Below are positions 24,351 through 34,809 of a DNA stretch of 64,000 nt, one piece after another. The DNA is taken from NCBI GenBank assembly GCA_004352715.1, contig SCFE01000002.1:1629763-1693762 (forward strand), written 5' to 3'. The stretch is from Hofstenia miamia. Its lineage: Eukaryota; Xenacoelomorpha; Acoela. The translations under genes were made by a program, and so were the position numbers. Position 1 is the first letter of the stretch. Every line of letters begins with the position of its first letter. The notes beneath the pieces are model-generated. The model saw only the letters and a list, made by a program, of their open reading frames with translations, did no database searches and was not told the origin of the DNA.

Positions 24351-24352
<2 letters not shown>
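23540..24352. other. AT-rich spacer, nothing recognised
   Basis: Only short frames without domains between the Tc1 element and the LINE-B fragment. Confidence 0.45.
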
Positions 24353-24390
<38 letters not shown>

Positions 24391-24675
24391 CTATGGAATA
24401 CTATTATAATAATGAATGACGATATTTAGCCGCTGAAGGCAGACACTACAAAACAAAATAAAAACAAGTCCAGTTTTACGGTAGCGAGGGCAGTCGCAGG
24501 AGATGAAATAGGAGCAGATGGAAGATTAGGCAAAGTTGGAAAAGGGCTCAGCAAAGAAATCTTTGATGTCTTTCCTCTTTGCTGAGCCCTTCTCTAACGT
24601 CGCCTACTCTTCCATCTGTTCCTACTTTATCTCCGGTGACTGTCCTCGCTGCCGTAAAACTTGACATGTTTTTGT
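24353..24675. mobile_element. Two LINE-B 3' ends in inverted orientation
   Basis: A (TAA)n run (24353-24388) leads into a minus-strand LINE-B tail (about 24420-24570). This is followed at once by a plus-strand copy of the same tail (about 24571-24670). The arms form a nearly perfect 100-bp hairpin centred near 24570. Both hold the sequence encoding the C-terminal SCDCPRCRKT-like end of LINE-B. Confidence 0.75.
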
Positions 24676-24699
24676 ATATAAAGGTTTGCGTAGAAACAA

Positions 24700-26185
24700 T
24701 GTGTTGGCGAAGGTATAGAATAGGGTGCAGGCGGAACTAATTTAGGGTAAAAAACGATGAGAAATGCAATAGCGTACGTACAAAGCTTAAAAAATAATAG
24801 ATGTAGACCGATGACTTTGTATAATTAACCAAATTTGCAACACGAGGTATATATTTAAAGACAATAGCACAGAAAACTTGAAATAAAATAATTAACTATT
24901 GTTAAACCAATTATAAAATCTAGAAATATATTTATGCAAATCTATACATTTTTAGTGTAAATAAATTGGAACTTTTATAATTTGCAACCGCTTTGCATCT
25001 TCAGAGAATTTGCTCTCCCGATTTGTATTTATATCAACATAATATTTACAGATTAGTAAAATCGAATTTTTGGCTAACGTGACCGCAATTTCATACATTG
25101 TGCTAATATTGTTACAAACAAATTTTGGATGTAGTGTATTGGCTGGATGCAATTACCATAGGCCTGTCCACATGAAATTACTGAAAATTCAAATAAATTT
25201 ACTGAAAGTGTTATATTCATTAAGTATAAAGTATAGAATTATATATTTTCATACTTATATTGAACATGTATATGGAACTCAACATAGTGCTTTTAAAATT
25301 ACGTTTGTAGGCAATTCAAGAATAATGTACAACAAATTGCGGAAATTTGCAAAGTTACATAAACTTAAATAAATGCAGTAATATAAGTGTATTTTTATGT
25401 GTAGAATACGAATATTTTACTGATAAGCACGAGCAATGCATATATTTTCATATATAAAGCTTTTTATTTCGAATAGCGTCGATCTTACTTCAAATTGGCG
25501 TCGCTCTTACTACAAGTGGCGTCATTTTTCTACACTAATTAATCTGGATTCAGTAAATAGTAATGCATATTATCAAAATTTATGCAATGCAACCGTACAG
25601 GGTCGACGATGCATTATAAGGAATTTTACCCATTAATGGCTATTTCATTAATATACTATTTTAAATCCGATAAATGCTTTGGAAAACAAGAAAGATTGGG
25701 AAAATCATAACCTATGTATGTCCAAATGAAGGACTAATCTTCCGCATATCACGAAGAAGATGAATGATTATTTTCACAAATATTTGACACTCAACGCTTA
25801 ATGTAGTGTTTGAAAGACTGAATTTAACATAATAGTATACATTAATCTGGAATTGCCCTTGTATCTTTGCTTATGTAGTGTCGGGTAACTGATACTTCAT
25901 AAATCTATAATCAAAAGTAGGGGCATTTCAATTGTTTTGCACCTAACGTCATGTAGTTCATCTTCACACAATTCTAAAGATATCATTTTTTCATTGCTTA
26001 GTAATTTAATGAAATATCTCGTTTTAAAATTTAAATCTATAGGTTGTTGTGGTGCAATAATCTAAATAAATTGATTCAATTCAAATATTTTTTACAGAGC
26101 TAGCCACGGTCTTATATAATGTGCGCAATCCACATATGTACAAGACGCAATGAATAAGATTTTTCTGTACAAAGCGCCATCTATA
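24700..26185. other. AT-rich spacer, nothing recognised
   Basis: The open frames at 25070-25372 and 25436-25636 have no recognisable domain or gene context. Confidence 0.45.
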
Positions 26186-26189
26186 AGTA

Positions 26190-26897
26190 TATATATAAGT
26201 TTGGGAACAGTAATCTGTCTAAAGCTGTTTTATGTTATTTCCTGGAAACTTCGTAAAATTCCTGGAATTCCCAACTTTTTCTTAGAATTTACAACAGATT
26301 CATTTAGCCAATCAAATTTACACAACTTTAGATTTACACACAATACATTTTCACTGAAAAAGCACTATCATTATAGTTTGAAATATGGTCCGTGGTAGTG
26401 AAATTTCACCAACAAAGAGTACTCAAATTCATATTTTGAACGAGGAGGGGTACAATTATAGCACTATAGCTGTTAGAATGGGCGTGTCAGTATCGTCGGT
26501 ATCCAGAAGTGTTACTCGATATCAGCAACTCGCAAACGGTCTTAAAGACCAAACCATTCTTTTCATCTTCTGAAGTCAAAGCAAATCTAGGTGCAGTAGT
26601 GCGCCAATGCACATCACTCGACGATCTGAAGGAGCAAATTAAGTGGTATGATGCACATAGATTACTGATGATTATTGTAGAAAGCTGGTCGAGTCAATGT
26701 CAAATCGCACTGCTGCGTGTTTGACCAATAATGGCGGACATACAAAATATTAGTGAGTTTTTCTGAATTAACTATTTACTTTCTACACGGTGTTATCATA
26801 TTGTTTCTACATTGTGTTATTATATTGTTTCTACATTGTGTTTTTTAGTGTAAAATACAATAATTTCTAAATTTGGAGTGTTCCCAAACTTTTGGCC

Positions 26898-26903
<6 letters not shown>
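26190..26903 (+). mobile_element. Internally deleted Tc1-like element
   Basis: The ends carry inverted AAGTTTGGGAACA (26198-26210 left; its complement TGTTCCCAAACTT at 26879-26891 right). The right end continues GGCCAGTACT, a common Tc1 terminus. The plus-strand frame from 26385 starts with a helix-turn-helix (MVRGSEISPTKSTQIHILNE ... VSVSSVSRSV). An out-of-frame piece (26509-26722) resembles the transposase C-terminus. The catalytic core is deleted. Confidence 0.65.
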
Positions 26904-26933
<30 letters not shown>

Positions 26934-27262
26934 NNNNNNNNNNNNNNNNNNNNNNNNNNNNNNNNNNNNNNNNNNNNNNNNNNNNNNNNNNNNNNNNNNN
27001 NNNNNNNNNNNNNNNNNNNNNNNNNNNNNNNNNNNNNNNNNNNNNNNNNNNNNNNNNNNNNNNNNNNNNNNNNNNNNNNNNNNNNNNNNNNNNNNNNNNN
27101 NNNNNNNNNNNNNNNNNNNNNNNNNNNNNNNNNNNNNNNNNNNNNNNNNNNNNNNNNNNNNNNNNNNNNNNNNNNNNNNNNNNNNNNNNNNNNNNNNNNN
27201 NNNNNNNNNNNNNNNNNNNNNNNNNNNNNNNNNNNNNNNNNNNNNNNNNNNATATATATATA
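26904..27262. repeat. (TA)n with assembly gap
   Basis: TA runs on both sides of 318 N (26934-27251). Open frames crossing this region are artefacts of the N run. Confidence 0.9.
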
Positions 27263-27578
27263 TCAGCTGAAAAAGTTTTATCGTAATAAAATTGCTGCAA
27301 ACCTATCTAAGGGGGGGCTTCAATCATTCGAACAATAATTCATGATTTATGTTTTTAATGTGAAATTTTTCACACAAAAAAGGATCACGTAAATTTTCAT
27401 AACAAATTATTCCCTAGAACTATATTTTTACCACAACGTATTTGGAGCTTTCAACTAAGGTAAAAACTTGATTTAAACTAAAAATTTATATATTTGCATA
27501 AATATACTTTTATATCTTGCAATTTAATAACCTGTTTATTATACAGTTTAATTAGATTTAGTCATCACGTTCACGAAT

Positions 27579-28280
27579 ATGACTACACGACGCGCCTCTG
27601 CAAACTACGTGAAGCGAGAGGTCGAGTGCTCATCACCCAACTGCGATATATGGACCTCTGTTGCCATACAGAAGGATTATGATTACACGACACCAAGTTT
27701 CACTTGTGGTTTCTGTGCTTCCATTCAAATATCGAAACTGAAGAAAACCTTAGAAGAACAAGCTTACATGAAGCCGTCTTTCGCAGATGTTGCGAAATCC
27801 TTCAAAGAACCAATTATCTGCGCCACCTTGGCAAAAGAAATTCAAGCAGAAAGTAAACGCCAGGAAGAGAAATCCATGAACCTGTTAATCAAAGGTATGA
27901 GTTTAACTGAAAATACGTCAGACGCCAAAGCCGTTACTCTGCTAGCAGGCAAAATTTCAGTTGAACTACAAGAAACTCAGATTAAAGTGAAGCGCATTCC
28001 CCCGAAACAAGGGCAAACAAATAGGAATCTCCTCCTTGTCACGTTTAATGATCTATCTAAACGTCTTGAGCTCCTAAGGAAAAGCAAGGAACTTCGACAT
28101 CAGGCGATATACAAGAATGTATATATAAATCCAGATTTGACCAAAGCAGAGCAAGCGAGACAATTTAAGCTACGCCAGCAGCTCCGCAAACAAAGAATAG
28201 ATGATCGAACAAAGAAATGGTATATTAAGAATAATCAGGTTTGCAGCACAACAATAGTTTCTCCTGACGTGTTGGCATGA
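27579..28280 (+). CDS. LINE ORF1 protein with N-terminal zinc-finger-like cysteines
   Basis: A 233-residue uninterrupted frame. Cys17, Cys22, Cys43 and Cys46 suggest a small zinc finger (truncated PHD-like). Residues 50-90 form a charged helix. The region with NRNLLLVTFNDLSKRLELLR followed by YKNVYINPDLTKAEQARQFK (about 145-210) is the RRM-like nucleic-acid-binding part found in Jockey/CR1-type ORF1 proteins. The expected role is to bind LINE RNA and form the RNP. It ends with TGA followed by CTA, and ORF2 continues in the same frame with no further stop. ORF2 could therefore be made by readthrough as an ORF1-ORF2 fusion. Confidence 0.75.
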   Translation: MTTRRASANYVKREVECSSPNCDIWTSVAIQKDYDYTTPSFTCGFCASIQISKLKKTLEEQAYMKPSFADVAKSFKEPIICATLAKEIQAESKRQEEKSMNLLIKGMSLTENTSDAKAVTLLAGKISVELQETQIKVKRIPPKQGQTNRNLLLVTFNDLSKRLELLRKSKELRHQAIYKNVYINPDLTKAEQARQFKLRQQLRKQRIDDRTKKWYIKNNQVCSTTIVSPDVLA

Positions 28281-28304
28281 CTATCACAGCAACCCGATAT
28301 AGAT

Positions 28305-30617
28305 GTGATTCCTTCTAGTCCTTCTGTTTTGTCCATGAATGCCAGATCAATAAGGAACAAAATTGATGAGTTACGCATTGTAGCAGCAAACAATAACCCC
28401 ACTTTTATTTCCGTATCCGAGTCGTGGTTTACTGAAGATGACAACTCAGAGTACTACAGCATCTCAAACGATCACCCTGTTATTCGCTGCGACCATGTGG
28501 GTAAGCTTGGTGGTGGTGCAGCAGTTTGGATAAACCGATCAATGGAGACGTTTTCGCATATTCCGACTAGTTACCTTGATGACATTGAAATTGTTCTTAT
28601 TGACTGCGAGAGTGCTGGTTGCTTATTCTGTTCTCTGTATATTCCCCCTAGTTTGAACAGCTCTAAGTACAAACATGTATTTGATCACATTGTCGATAGT
28701 ATTGACAAGGTGTTGCTTGATGTCCCACTTCGTAACGTCATTATTACTGGTGATCTGAACAGCAAATTCATACAGTACTATTTATCAGAGTTGTGTTCTT
28801 CCTTTGACTTGGTCAACCTAGTCGTTGAAAATACCACGCGGACTTCTAAACTTGATGTGGTGCTTGTTCCCAGTGACCAGGTGAGTTTCTACAGTAAGAC
28901 AGAAATGCTGGCTCCCCTTGGGTCTTCCGACCATTTTGGCTGTCTTGCCCTCCCTCTAAATTCAATCCCCAACTGCGAAGTTCTAGTTCCTTGTGCGGAT
29001 CTCCGTCGCAGTAACGTCCGCGCTTTCATTGCTGCTCTAGAAACGCAAAAAGTCTCTGAACTGGTGAGTTCTTTCGATGATATCGAAGATAAATTAGATG
29101 CCTTCAATAACAGCGTTCAGAAAGCATTCTCCGTTATTACAATAAGGAACGTCACTCACAAAGACCATGACCCTCCCTGGATGACGAATGAAGTCCGAGA
29201 ACTGCAATTGAAGAAGCAGGAAGCCTTTGAAAAATGCAATTTCGCTCTAGTCGATCATTACAACAAGAAACTCAAAAGTGCCGTAAACAATGGTAAGAAG
29301 CTCTGCCTTCGAAGGGCAAAAGATGCCCACGATAGTTGGAAACTGTATGACACGTTCACCAGAGGCTCACGTAAATCGTCTCTGTCCAGTATTATGAATG
29401 GCTTCACGACCCCGGTTGAAGCACTAGATGCTATCGGCAAGATATTTAAGAAAAATATGTCCCCTTCGGGACGACCTCCTTCAGTTTGTTCTAACTCTGA
29501 TGAATCTCGCTTTGCGGAGATAAATTCATTATATGTATTCAAGTATTTGGAGTCCGTCAAATCGTATGGGATTGGTGCTGATAATATCCCTAACAAGCTA
29601 TACAAAAATGCTGCTCATTTGCTGGCTGAACCGCTGACTGAAATAATCAACAAATCCTTGGCACAATCATATGTTCCTTCCTCATTGAAAATTGCTAAGA
29701 TAGTTCCGGTTCCCAAGAAGTCTCACCCTACTATTGAAGACTTGCGACCCATTTCGCTATTATCCGTTCCTGCCAAGTGTCTGGAATCATGTGCGCTGCT
29801 GACTCTTCGGAATGTCCTGCAGAAACACATTGACACAGCTCAATTCGCTTACATCAAAAAGCGTTCGACATGCACAGCTCTTATTTCCATTGTTGATGAA
29901 ATTACCAAAATTCTTGATGAAGGAGATTCAGTTTTAGTACAGGCGTTCGATCTTAGCAAAGCCTTTGATACTGTGCCTCATCATAAGCTGATAGCGAAAT
30001 TGCGCTCTCTTAGCATTCATGAGAGTCTGGTCTTGTGGATCACCAGCTATTTAACAGACCGCTCATTTAAGGTAATTCATGCGGGAAGTACCAGTGCTTC
30101 TTTCTCAGTGACCAGCGGAATTCCACAAGGCTCAATAATTGGACCTCTTCTTTTCATTCTTTACTTTTCCGACCTGAAAACCCCTTCGTTCCTGGTTAAG
30201 TATGCTGACGATGTCACCACAATCAAAAGGATACCTGCTACAGTCTCAGTTGTTCGTGGGGATCTGGAATTTATGAATTCTTATTGCAAAGAAAACGGCT
30301 TGCTCTTGAATCATAATAAATCACAACAGATGTTGATCACGCTCAAAGACCGCAACTCCTTTGAGTTGCTTGATGAGATACCTGAAGTCAATGATTTGCG
30401 TATCCTAGGTGTTACCATCAGCAGGAACCTATCGTGGGTTCAGCACTTTGATATTCTTATAAAGAAAGCAAACAGTCGCCTCACTATCCTCAGACAACTT
30501 CGCAGTGTGTGCTCTAGATCTGAATTAATTAATTTGTACAGGTGCTGCATTGTTTCCACATTTGATTACTGCTCACCACTCTTTGCCAAGCTCTCCGTCA
30601 CTATTTTGACAAGGTGA
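28305..30617 (+). CDS. LINE ORF2: AP endonuclease and reverse transcriptase
   Basis: Numbering is from 28305. The endonuclease spans about 8-220: MNARSIRNK (11-19), SESWF with Glu39, TGDLNS with Asp150/Asn152, KLDVVLV with Asp184 and SSDHF with Asp209/His210. All catalytic residues are present. RT spans about 420-700: QAFDLSKAFDTV (546-557), SGIPQGSIIGPLLF (604-617) and YADDV with Asp635/Asp636. The thumb follows, then the frame ends early at TILTR; the C-terminus continues in another frame. The first ATG (28335) falls inside the first endonuclease strand motif. The frame is open back to the ORF1 stop at 28278-28280, so the true start is unclear and readthrough is possible. It nicks DNA and primes reverse transcription of the LINE RNA. 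Confidence 0.9.
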   Translation: MIPSSPSVLSMNARSIRNKIDELRIVAANNNPTFISVSESWFTEDDNSEYYSISNDHPVIRCDHVGKLGGGAAVWINRSMETFSHIPTSYLDDIEIVLIDCESAGCLFCSLYIPPSLNSSKYKHVFDHIVDSIDKVLLDVPLRNVIITGDLNSKFIQYYLSELCSSFDLVNLVVENTTRTSKLDVVLVPSDQVSFYSKTEMLAPLGSSDHFGCLALPLNSIPNCEVLVPCADLRRSNVRAFIAALETQKVSELVSSFDDIEDKLDAFNNSVQKAFSVITIRNVTHKDHDPPWMTNEVRELQLKKQEAFEKCNFALVDHYNKKLKSAVNNGKKLCLRRAKDAHDSWKLYDTFTRGSRKSSLSSIMNGFTTPVEALDAIGKIFKKNMSPSGRPPSVCSNSDESRFAEINSLYVFKYLESVKSYGIGADNIPNKLYKNAAHLLAEPLTEIINKSLAQSYVPSSLKIAKIVPVPKKSHPTIEDLRPISLLSVPAKCLESCALLTLRNVLQKHIDTAQFAYIKKRSTCTALISIVDEITKILDEGDSVLVQAFDLSKAFDTVPHHKLIAKLRSLSIHESLVLWITSYLTDRSFKVIHAGSTSASFSVTSGIPQGSIIGPLLFILYFSDLKTPSFLVKYADDVTTIKRIPATVSVVRGDLEFMNSYCKENGLLLNHNKSQQMLITLKDRNSFELLDEIPEVNDLRILGVTISRNLSWVQHFDILIKKANSRLTILRQLRSVCSRSELINLYRCCIVSTFDYCSPLFAKLSVTILTR

Positions 30618-30901
30618 CTAGAATCCTTAAAAGAGCTGAATCGATTATAAACGGTTATGGCATCACCAATTCTATTTTCGATTTCTCTGCTCGCCAAGCT
30701 GCAGCCTTTCTGAATCTCTTCACTACAACAATGATGAAACCCGACCACCACTTCCTCATTCCAGGTAGAACACGATCTGGGATCTGGGAGATTTCAGCTA
30801 CCTTTCTGTCGCTTGGATATTCGTCAACGACAATTTATTCCCCATATGACAAAAATAGCTCTCTTTATGGATTTGTAATTTTGTTTCTTTCTCGTTCATA
30901 A
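30595..30901 (+). pseudogene. Frameshifted C-terminus of the LINE ORF2
   Basis: Reading HYFDKVTRILKRAESIINGY and onward continues the RT C-terminal region in a second frame. A one-base change near 30595 disrupts ORF2. The stop (about 30899) is just before the (TTA)n tail. Confidence 0.75.
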
Positions 30902-30908
30902 TTAAACG

Positions 30909-30958
30909 TGTTATTATTATTATTATTATTATAATATTTTATTATTATTATATTTTAT
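30909..30958. repeat. (TTA)n tail of the LINE
   Basis: TTA repeats with slight decay directly after the ORF2 C-terminal frame, acting as the element's 3' tail. Confidence 0.85.
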
Positions 30959-31299
30959 GAACTCCAAATGCTCTGTCCTATTGTATTTTAATATATACTG
31001 CGTGTTACCACTTGCTACGAATTTGGTTAATAATGGAAAGTAAATGGTCTATATCTTATATTTTTTTAAACTTTTTAAGCATGTTATTGCATTTCTCAGT
31101 TTATTTACCATATATTAGTGATTATTTTGTCCACGTGCATCCTATTCTATACCTTCGACTATATTAACTAGATACTATAAACACATATTTATAAGTCTTT
31201 ATTATAGACCTAGCCCAAACTGTAGTTCTAAATCTAAACTTTACTAATTTACTTAAACCCAGAATTAAAATTTCTGATTCTAACAAAAGTCAGCTATTT

Positions 31300-31860
31300 G
31301 CCAAGAATATATGTTCATTCACTTTTACGATTGGTACTTTTAATCTCAAATAAGGGACTTTCAAAATTAAAAACTGCTAAAATGTTACTATATAGATGAA
31401 TAAAGAATTGAAAATTCGATATAGTAGGCGACCAGGGCTTCAATATTATTTATCTTTGAGATTTTCAGTATTTAACTCAGAGGACCTAATTAAACTTTCC
31501 CATAGAATTGGGGGCAACAGAGGGTTTTTATAACATTTTTTATCATCTGTTCACATTTAGTGAGTTTTAAAAGTCATCCAAATTTGTTTAAATACGCATG
31601 GGAAATTTTCAATTAGGTCCTCTGTCGTAACAAAATGTTGAATGCTGAATATCTTGAAAATATTTATATTTTCAACCTGGTCGCCTATTATAGGGACTTT
31701 TATATTGATTATTCAGCAATATAGTAGCTTTTTGAGTTTTTAATTTTGGGTGAAATTCCCCCATTTTCAAATATATCTCAAATTTTTGAAAACTATTATT
31801 TAATAAAAACTTTTCTCTTAGAAAATGGCAATTTTTGACAGAAATTTGGTTTTTCCAAAC
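31300..31860. repeat. Fold-back (MITE-like) element with about 200-bp imperfect arms
   Basis: Inverted blocks match across a centre near 31545: TAGGCGACCAGG (31425-31436) against CCTGGTCGCCTA (31677-31688), and AGAGGACCTAATTA (31480-31493) against AATTAGGTCCTCTG (31611-31624). AT-rich blocks pair further out. No coding sequence and no clear target duplication. Confidence 0.6.
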
Positions 31861-31934
31861 GCATTTGAACTAAAATTTTATCAGGTGAAGTAGTTTAGTT
31901 TAGTTAAATATATTCATTTGTGATTGTTTATCAA

Positions 31935-32242
31935 GTGCATAATGCACCAGTCAATACTAATACCTGTCATTCAATACCAATACCTTGAGGGAAAATGGTA
32001 TTGAGGTCAAATTTCAATACCTCTGGGAACGCGGTTGTTAAATTTAAAAAAATTCTATATTTGATTTTGCATTTGCAATATTCATTTTCAAAGTCGATTA
32101 AACCTGTTTTTAATTTTTGTTTTTGACATCTTTTATCCTTATTTCATATTAGTAATTAATTATAATTATGTTTTATACCTAATTTAATGAACTGAAGGGA
32201 ATCTAAAGAAGTAAAGGGTTAAATTATATAGAATACCTTATC

Positions 32243-32279
<37 letters not shown>

Positions 32280-32705
32280 AATATATTTTAAGAGAATTAA
32301 AAATGTAAATAGGACATTCATTTGAAATTTTACTTTTAAAATAGAGTTTTTTCAGATCATTGAGTATGGAAAACGCAAATAATGAGAATGATGATATCGC
32401 TATTTTTGAATCTGCCGTTGCTCGTGCTAATAATCAAGATAATGGTGTGATTGTGTACAGGAAACCTTCGAAAACAAATCAAGCCTATTCTAGATATTTG
32501 CAGGAGCTCAAAAACGGCCGTTACCGATAAATTTAAATGCATTAAATGTGAAAAAAATATCAGCTCCAAATTCTGGGACCACTGGTGTGAACAAACACGT
32601 TAAATTTAATACCAATACCTGTCCTTCAATACCTGTCAATACTCAATACCAATATCAGTTGCTTCAATACCAATACCTAAATTAGGAGGTATTGACAACA
32701 CTGAG
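31935..32705 (+). mobile_element. hAT-like remnant with CAATACC iterons and BED-finger relic
   Basis: Both ends have many copies of TCAATACC or its complement. The right end reads inward CAGTGTTGTCAATACC, a hAT-like terminus, with similar 8-mers AGTGCATA/AGTGCATT flanking. In the middle (about 32460-32600) the plus strand reads DKFKCIKCEKNISSKFWDHW across a stop, a BED-type zinc-finger relic. An (AT)n run (32243-32274) lies inside. Confidence 0.55.
32243..32274. repeat. (AT)n microsatellite
   Basis: Uninterrupted AT dinucleotides. Confidence 0.95.
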
Positions 32706-32763
32706 TGCATTTAATATTAATGTACATGCGAATATTATTATCATTTGCGTTTTATGCTAATTA

Positions 32764-32764
<1 letters not shown>

Positions 32765-32798
<34 letters not shown>
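32765..32798. repeat. (TAG)n microsatellite
   Basis: About eleven TAG units. Confidence 0.95.
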
Positions 32799-32804
<6 letters not shown>

Positions 32805-33280
32805 AAATACTTTATTACCAATAAAGGCAATTAACCTATTGATAAAAAACAAAGAACAGTCACAAATTACAAATTGATAATGATTTCAGGTTTGAGTCTG
32901 TTTTTATGTAGATGGCAGTTAAAAATTTCTTTAATTTCCTTTTCACATAGTTTGGCTTGTCAGAGATTTACGTAGGTTTTTTAGTGAATGAAATTTGCTA
33001 GTTTCGTTGATCGCTGGAAATATTCCTGTTCCGTCACTTTGTAGTGGCAAGGTTCGTTTGCTCTGAAACATATATGGTCAGAAAATCTCAAGTTGTATGT
33101 TGAGTTGTGAGTGGCAAACTGAAAACAGTTTGTAAGTATTTTGTTGAAAAGAAGTAAGTCTTAAAGTTCAAGTAACAGATAAATAGGAAACAGATTTAGT
33201 GAATAAAGACGTTTAAAATAATTCGACTCATTTGGTAGACGTTTTGTGGAAATTTTCCAGTTTTTTGAGCTGTGCTTTAT

Positions 33281-34000
33281 TTAAAGACCATGTGATAGAG
33301 CAATAAAGAAGTTTAGGTATTTTATACATTCTGTAGATTGTAAGACGGCTGTGCCAGTGGAGCTTTTGGGCAATATTCGGCGAATAGATAGAATACGTAA
33401 GTAACAGTGTTTTATTTTATTGTTAATATGGGTTGAAAAATCAAGATTTGATGAAACTGTAATACCAAGATCATTGACATTGCCCCTTAATAAAATATCG
33501 TGGCTGCCACCAAAAACGAGCTGCAGGATTTGACCCGTAGTTGATTTTTCGATAGCTGAAATGCAGTAATTGCGGCTTAGTGTTAAATGGAAGCTTGTTA
33601 CTCTGCAACCAAATATGCAGTGATAATAAATCATTCTTCAAGAGAATAAGATTTCGGTTTATCAGTTTTAAGTCATAGGCGTAACGCGTAAATGTAGGGC
33701 ATTGAATTAGATATGTTTTAGGTAAGTCATTTATACAAATAAGGAAGAGCAAGGGCACTTAAATTGATTCCTGAGGCACTCCGGTTGTTATAGGTAGGAA
33801 CGAGGAACGAATACCATTGATCTCAACGCATTGAAATCTTCCAGACAAATAAGAGGAGATCAGTTTAAGCAAACTACCACCAACACCAAAGTATCTCGAT
33901 TTATTAAGTACAATGAAATGGGATACGGAATCAAAGGCTTTTGAAAAGTCCAGTTAACTTTTTTGTTCCTCTGCAAATAATAATTGTTAAAAAGTAGTTC
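33281..34000 (-). pseudogene. Jockey/CR1-type RT pseudogene fragment
   Basis: Minus strand, in order and across frames: FSKAFDSVSHF near 33945, TTGVPQESI near 33785, PLLFLICINDLP near 33750, RYAYDLKLI (the YADDLKL box with the first Asp changed to Tyr) near 33680, and DLGITVSSNLDFSTHI near 33460. Frameshifts and stops separate the parts. It is a 5'- and 3'-truncated RT with a damaged active site. Confidence 0.7.
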
Positions 34001-34324
34001 CCAATCCAAGTGTTTGTAGTTTCTTTTAAGCTTTGTTTCCGTAAAGTAATAGCTTATTTTAATTAGCAAACAAGCTTATTTTGCTTGTTAGTAGATGATA
34101 TTCATTTGACTTAATTATTTGATCATTTTTTGAAAGGTTTTATCTATTCAATATTTTACGACTTTCCAATAGCGCATTGGCAGGGTTAACCCATTTATGA
34201 AGAGTGTGGCCTAATGAATAATTGACAGTCCAAAATTTGTATCTGCATAACACAAAAATTTAGCTAAGAATTGCTTGTTCACATAAAAGACAAAGTGCTT
34301 AAAGAACTCCAGCGAATACAATTG

Positions 34325-34397
34325 AAACCTGTGGCCTAATGGATAAGGCGTCAGCCTCCTAAGTTGAAGACTGCAGGTTCGAGTCCTGCCATGGTCG
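34325..34397 (+). tRNA. tRNA-Arg(CCT)-like gene, acceptor stem degraded
   Basis: A cloverleaf can be drawn. The D stem GCCT/AGGC, the anticodon stem TCAGC/GTTGA with loop CTCCTAA (anticodon CCT) and the T stem GCAGG/CCTGC with loop TTCGAGT are intact. A and B boxes (TGGCCTAATGG, GGTTCGAGTCC) fit the Pol III consensus. The acceptor 5' strand AAACCTG pairs at only four of seven positions with CATGGTC. A T6 terminator follows (34400-34405). The sequence strongly resembles animal tRNA-Arg-CCT. Poor acceptor pairing and direct fusion to a LINE-B tail favour a tRNA-derived pseudogene or SINE-like head. Confidence 0.75.
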
Positions 34398-34805
34398 AAT
34401 TTTTTCGACTACTGACTCGCAAATTGGATCTTGATCCTTTTGATTTCATTAAGTTCTCCAATTCCTGCTGCACTCGCTCTGATGATGTTGTCACCTTCTC
34501 CATTCGTCGTACAAAGAAACATCGCACCCTTCACTCGTTTTTCAATCGTGCTTGTACTGCTGCTAATTACATCTTGACTCGCAACCCTCCAACAGCGATT
34601 GATTTCTTTTCCTCACCACCGAGCTTCAAGAAATCTTTGATGGCTTTCCTCTTTGCTGAGCCCTTCTCCGACTTCGCCTACTCTTCCATTTGCTCCTATT
34701 TCATCTCCTGTGACTGTCCTCGCTGCCGTAAAACTTGACTTGTTTTTATTTTCTTGTTGTGTATGCCTTCAGCGGCTAAATAAAGTCATTGATTATTATT
34801 ATTAT
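34398..34805 (+). pseudogene. LINE-B 3' end, joined to the tRNA-like head
   Basis: The plus-strand frame reads LLTRKLDLDPFDFIKFSNSC ... DDVVTFSIRRTKKHRTLHSF ... SCDCPRCRKT, the C-terminus of the LINE-B polyprotein with a final Cys-rich motif. GCTAAATAAAGTCATT and (ATT)n follow. The 5' truncation point lies within about 12 bp of the tRNA-like 3' end. Confidence 0.75.
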
Positions 34806-34809
34806 TATT

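Larger units (their letters stand above)
27579..30960 (+). mobile_element. Near-complete two-ORF LINE (Jockey/CR1-like)
   Basis: ORF1 (27579-28280), ORF2 (28281-30617) and a frameshifted RT tail (about 30595-30901) are followed by a (TTA)n tail (30909-30958). This is the best-preserved LINE in the window. Its 3' sequence differs from that of LINE-B. Confidence 0.85.

Noticed and set aside
26873-27338. Several open frames of 130-148 codons on both strands
   Set aside because: They consist of (TA)n and N; no real coding sequence.
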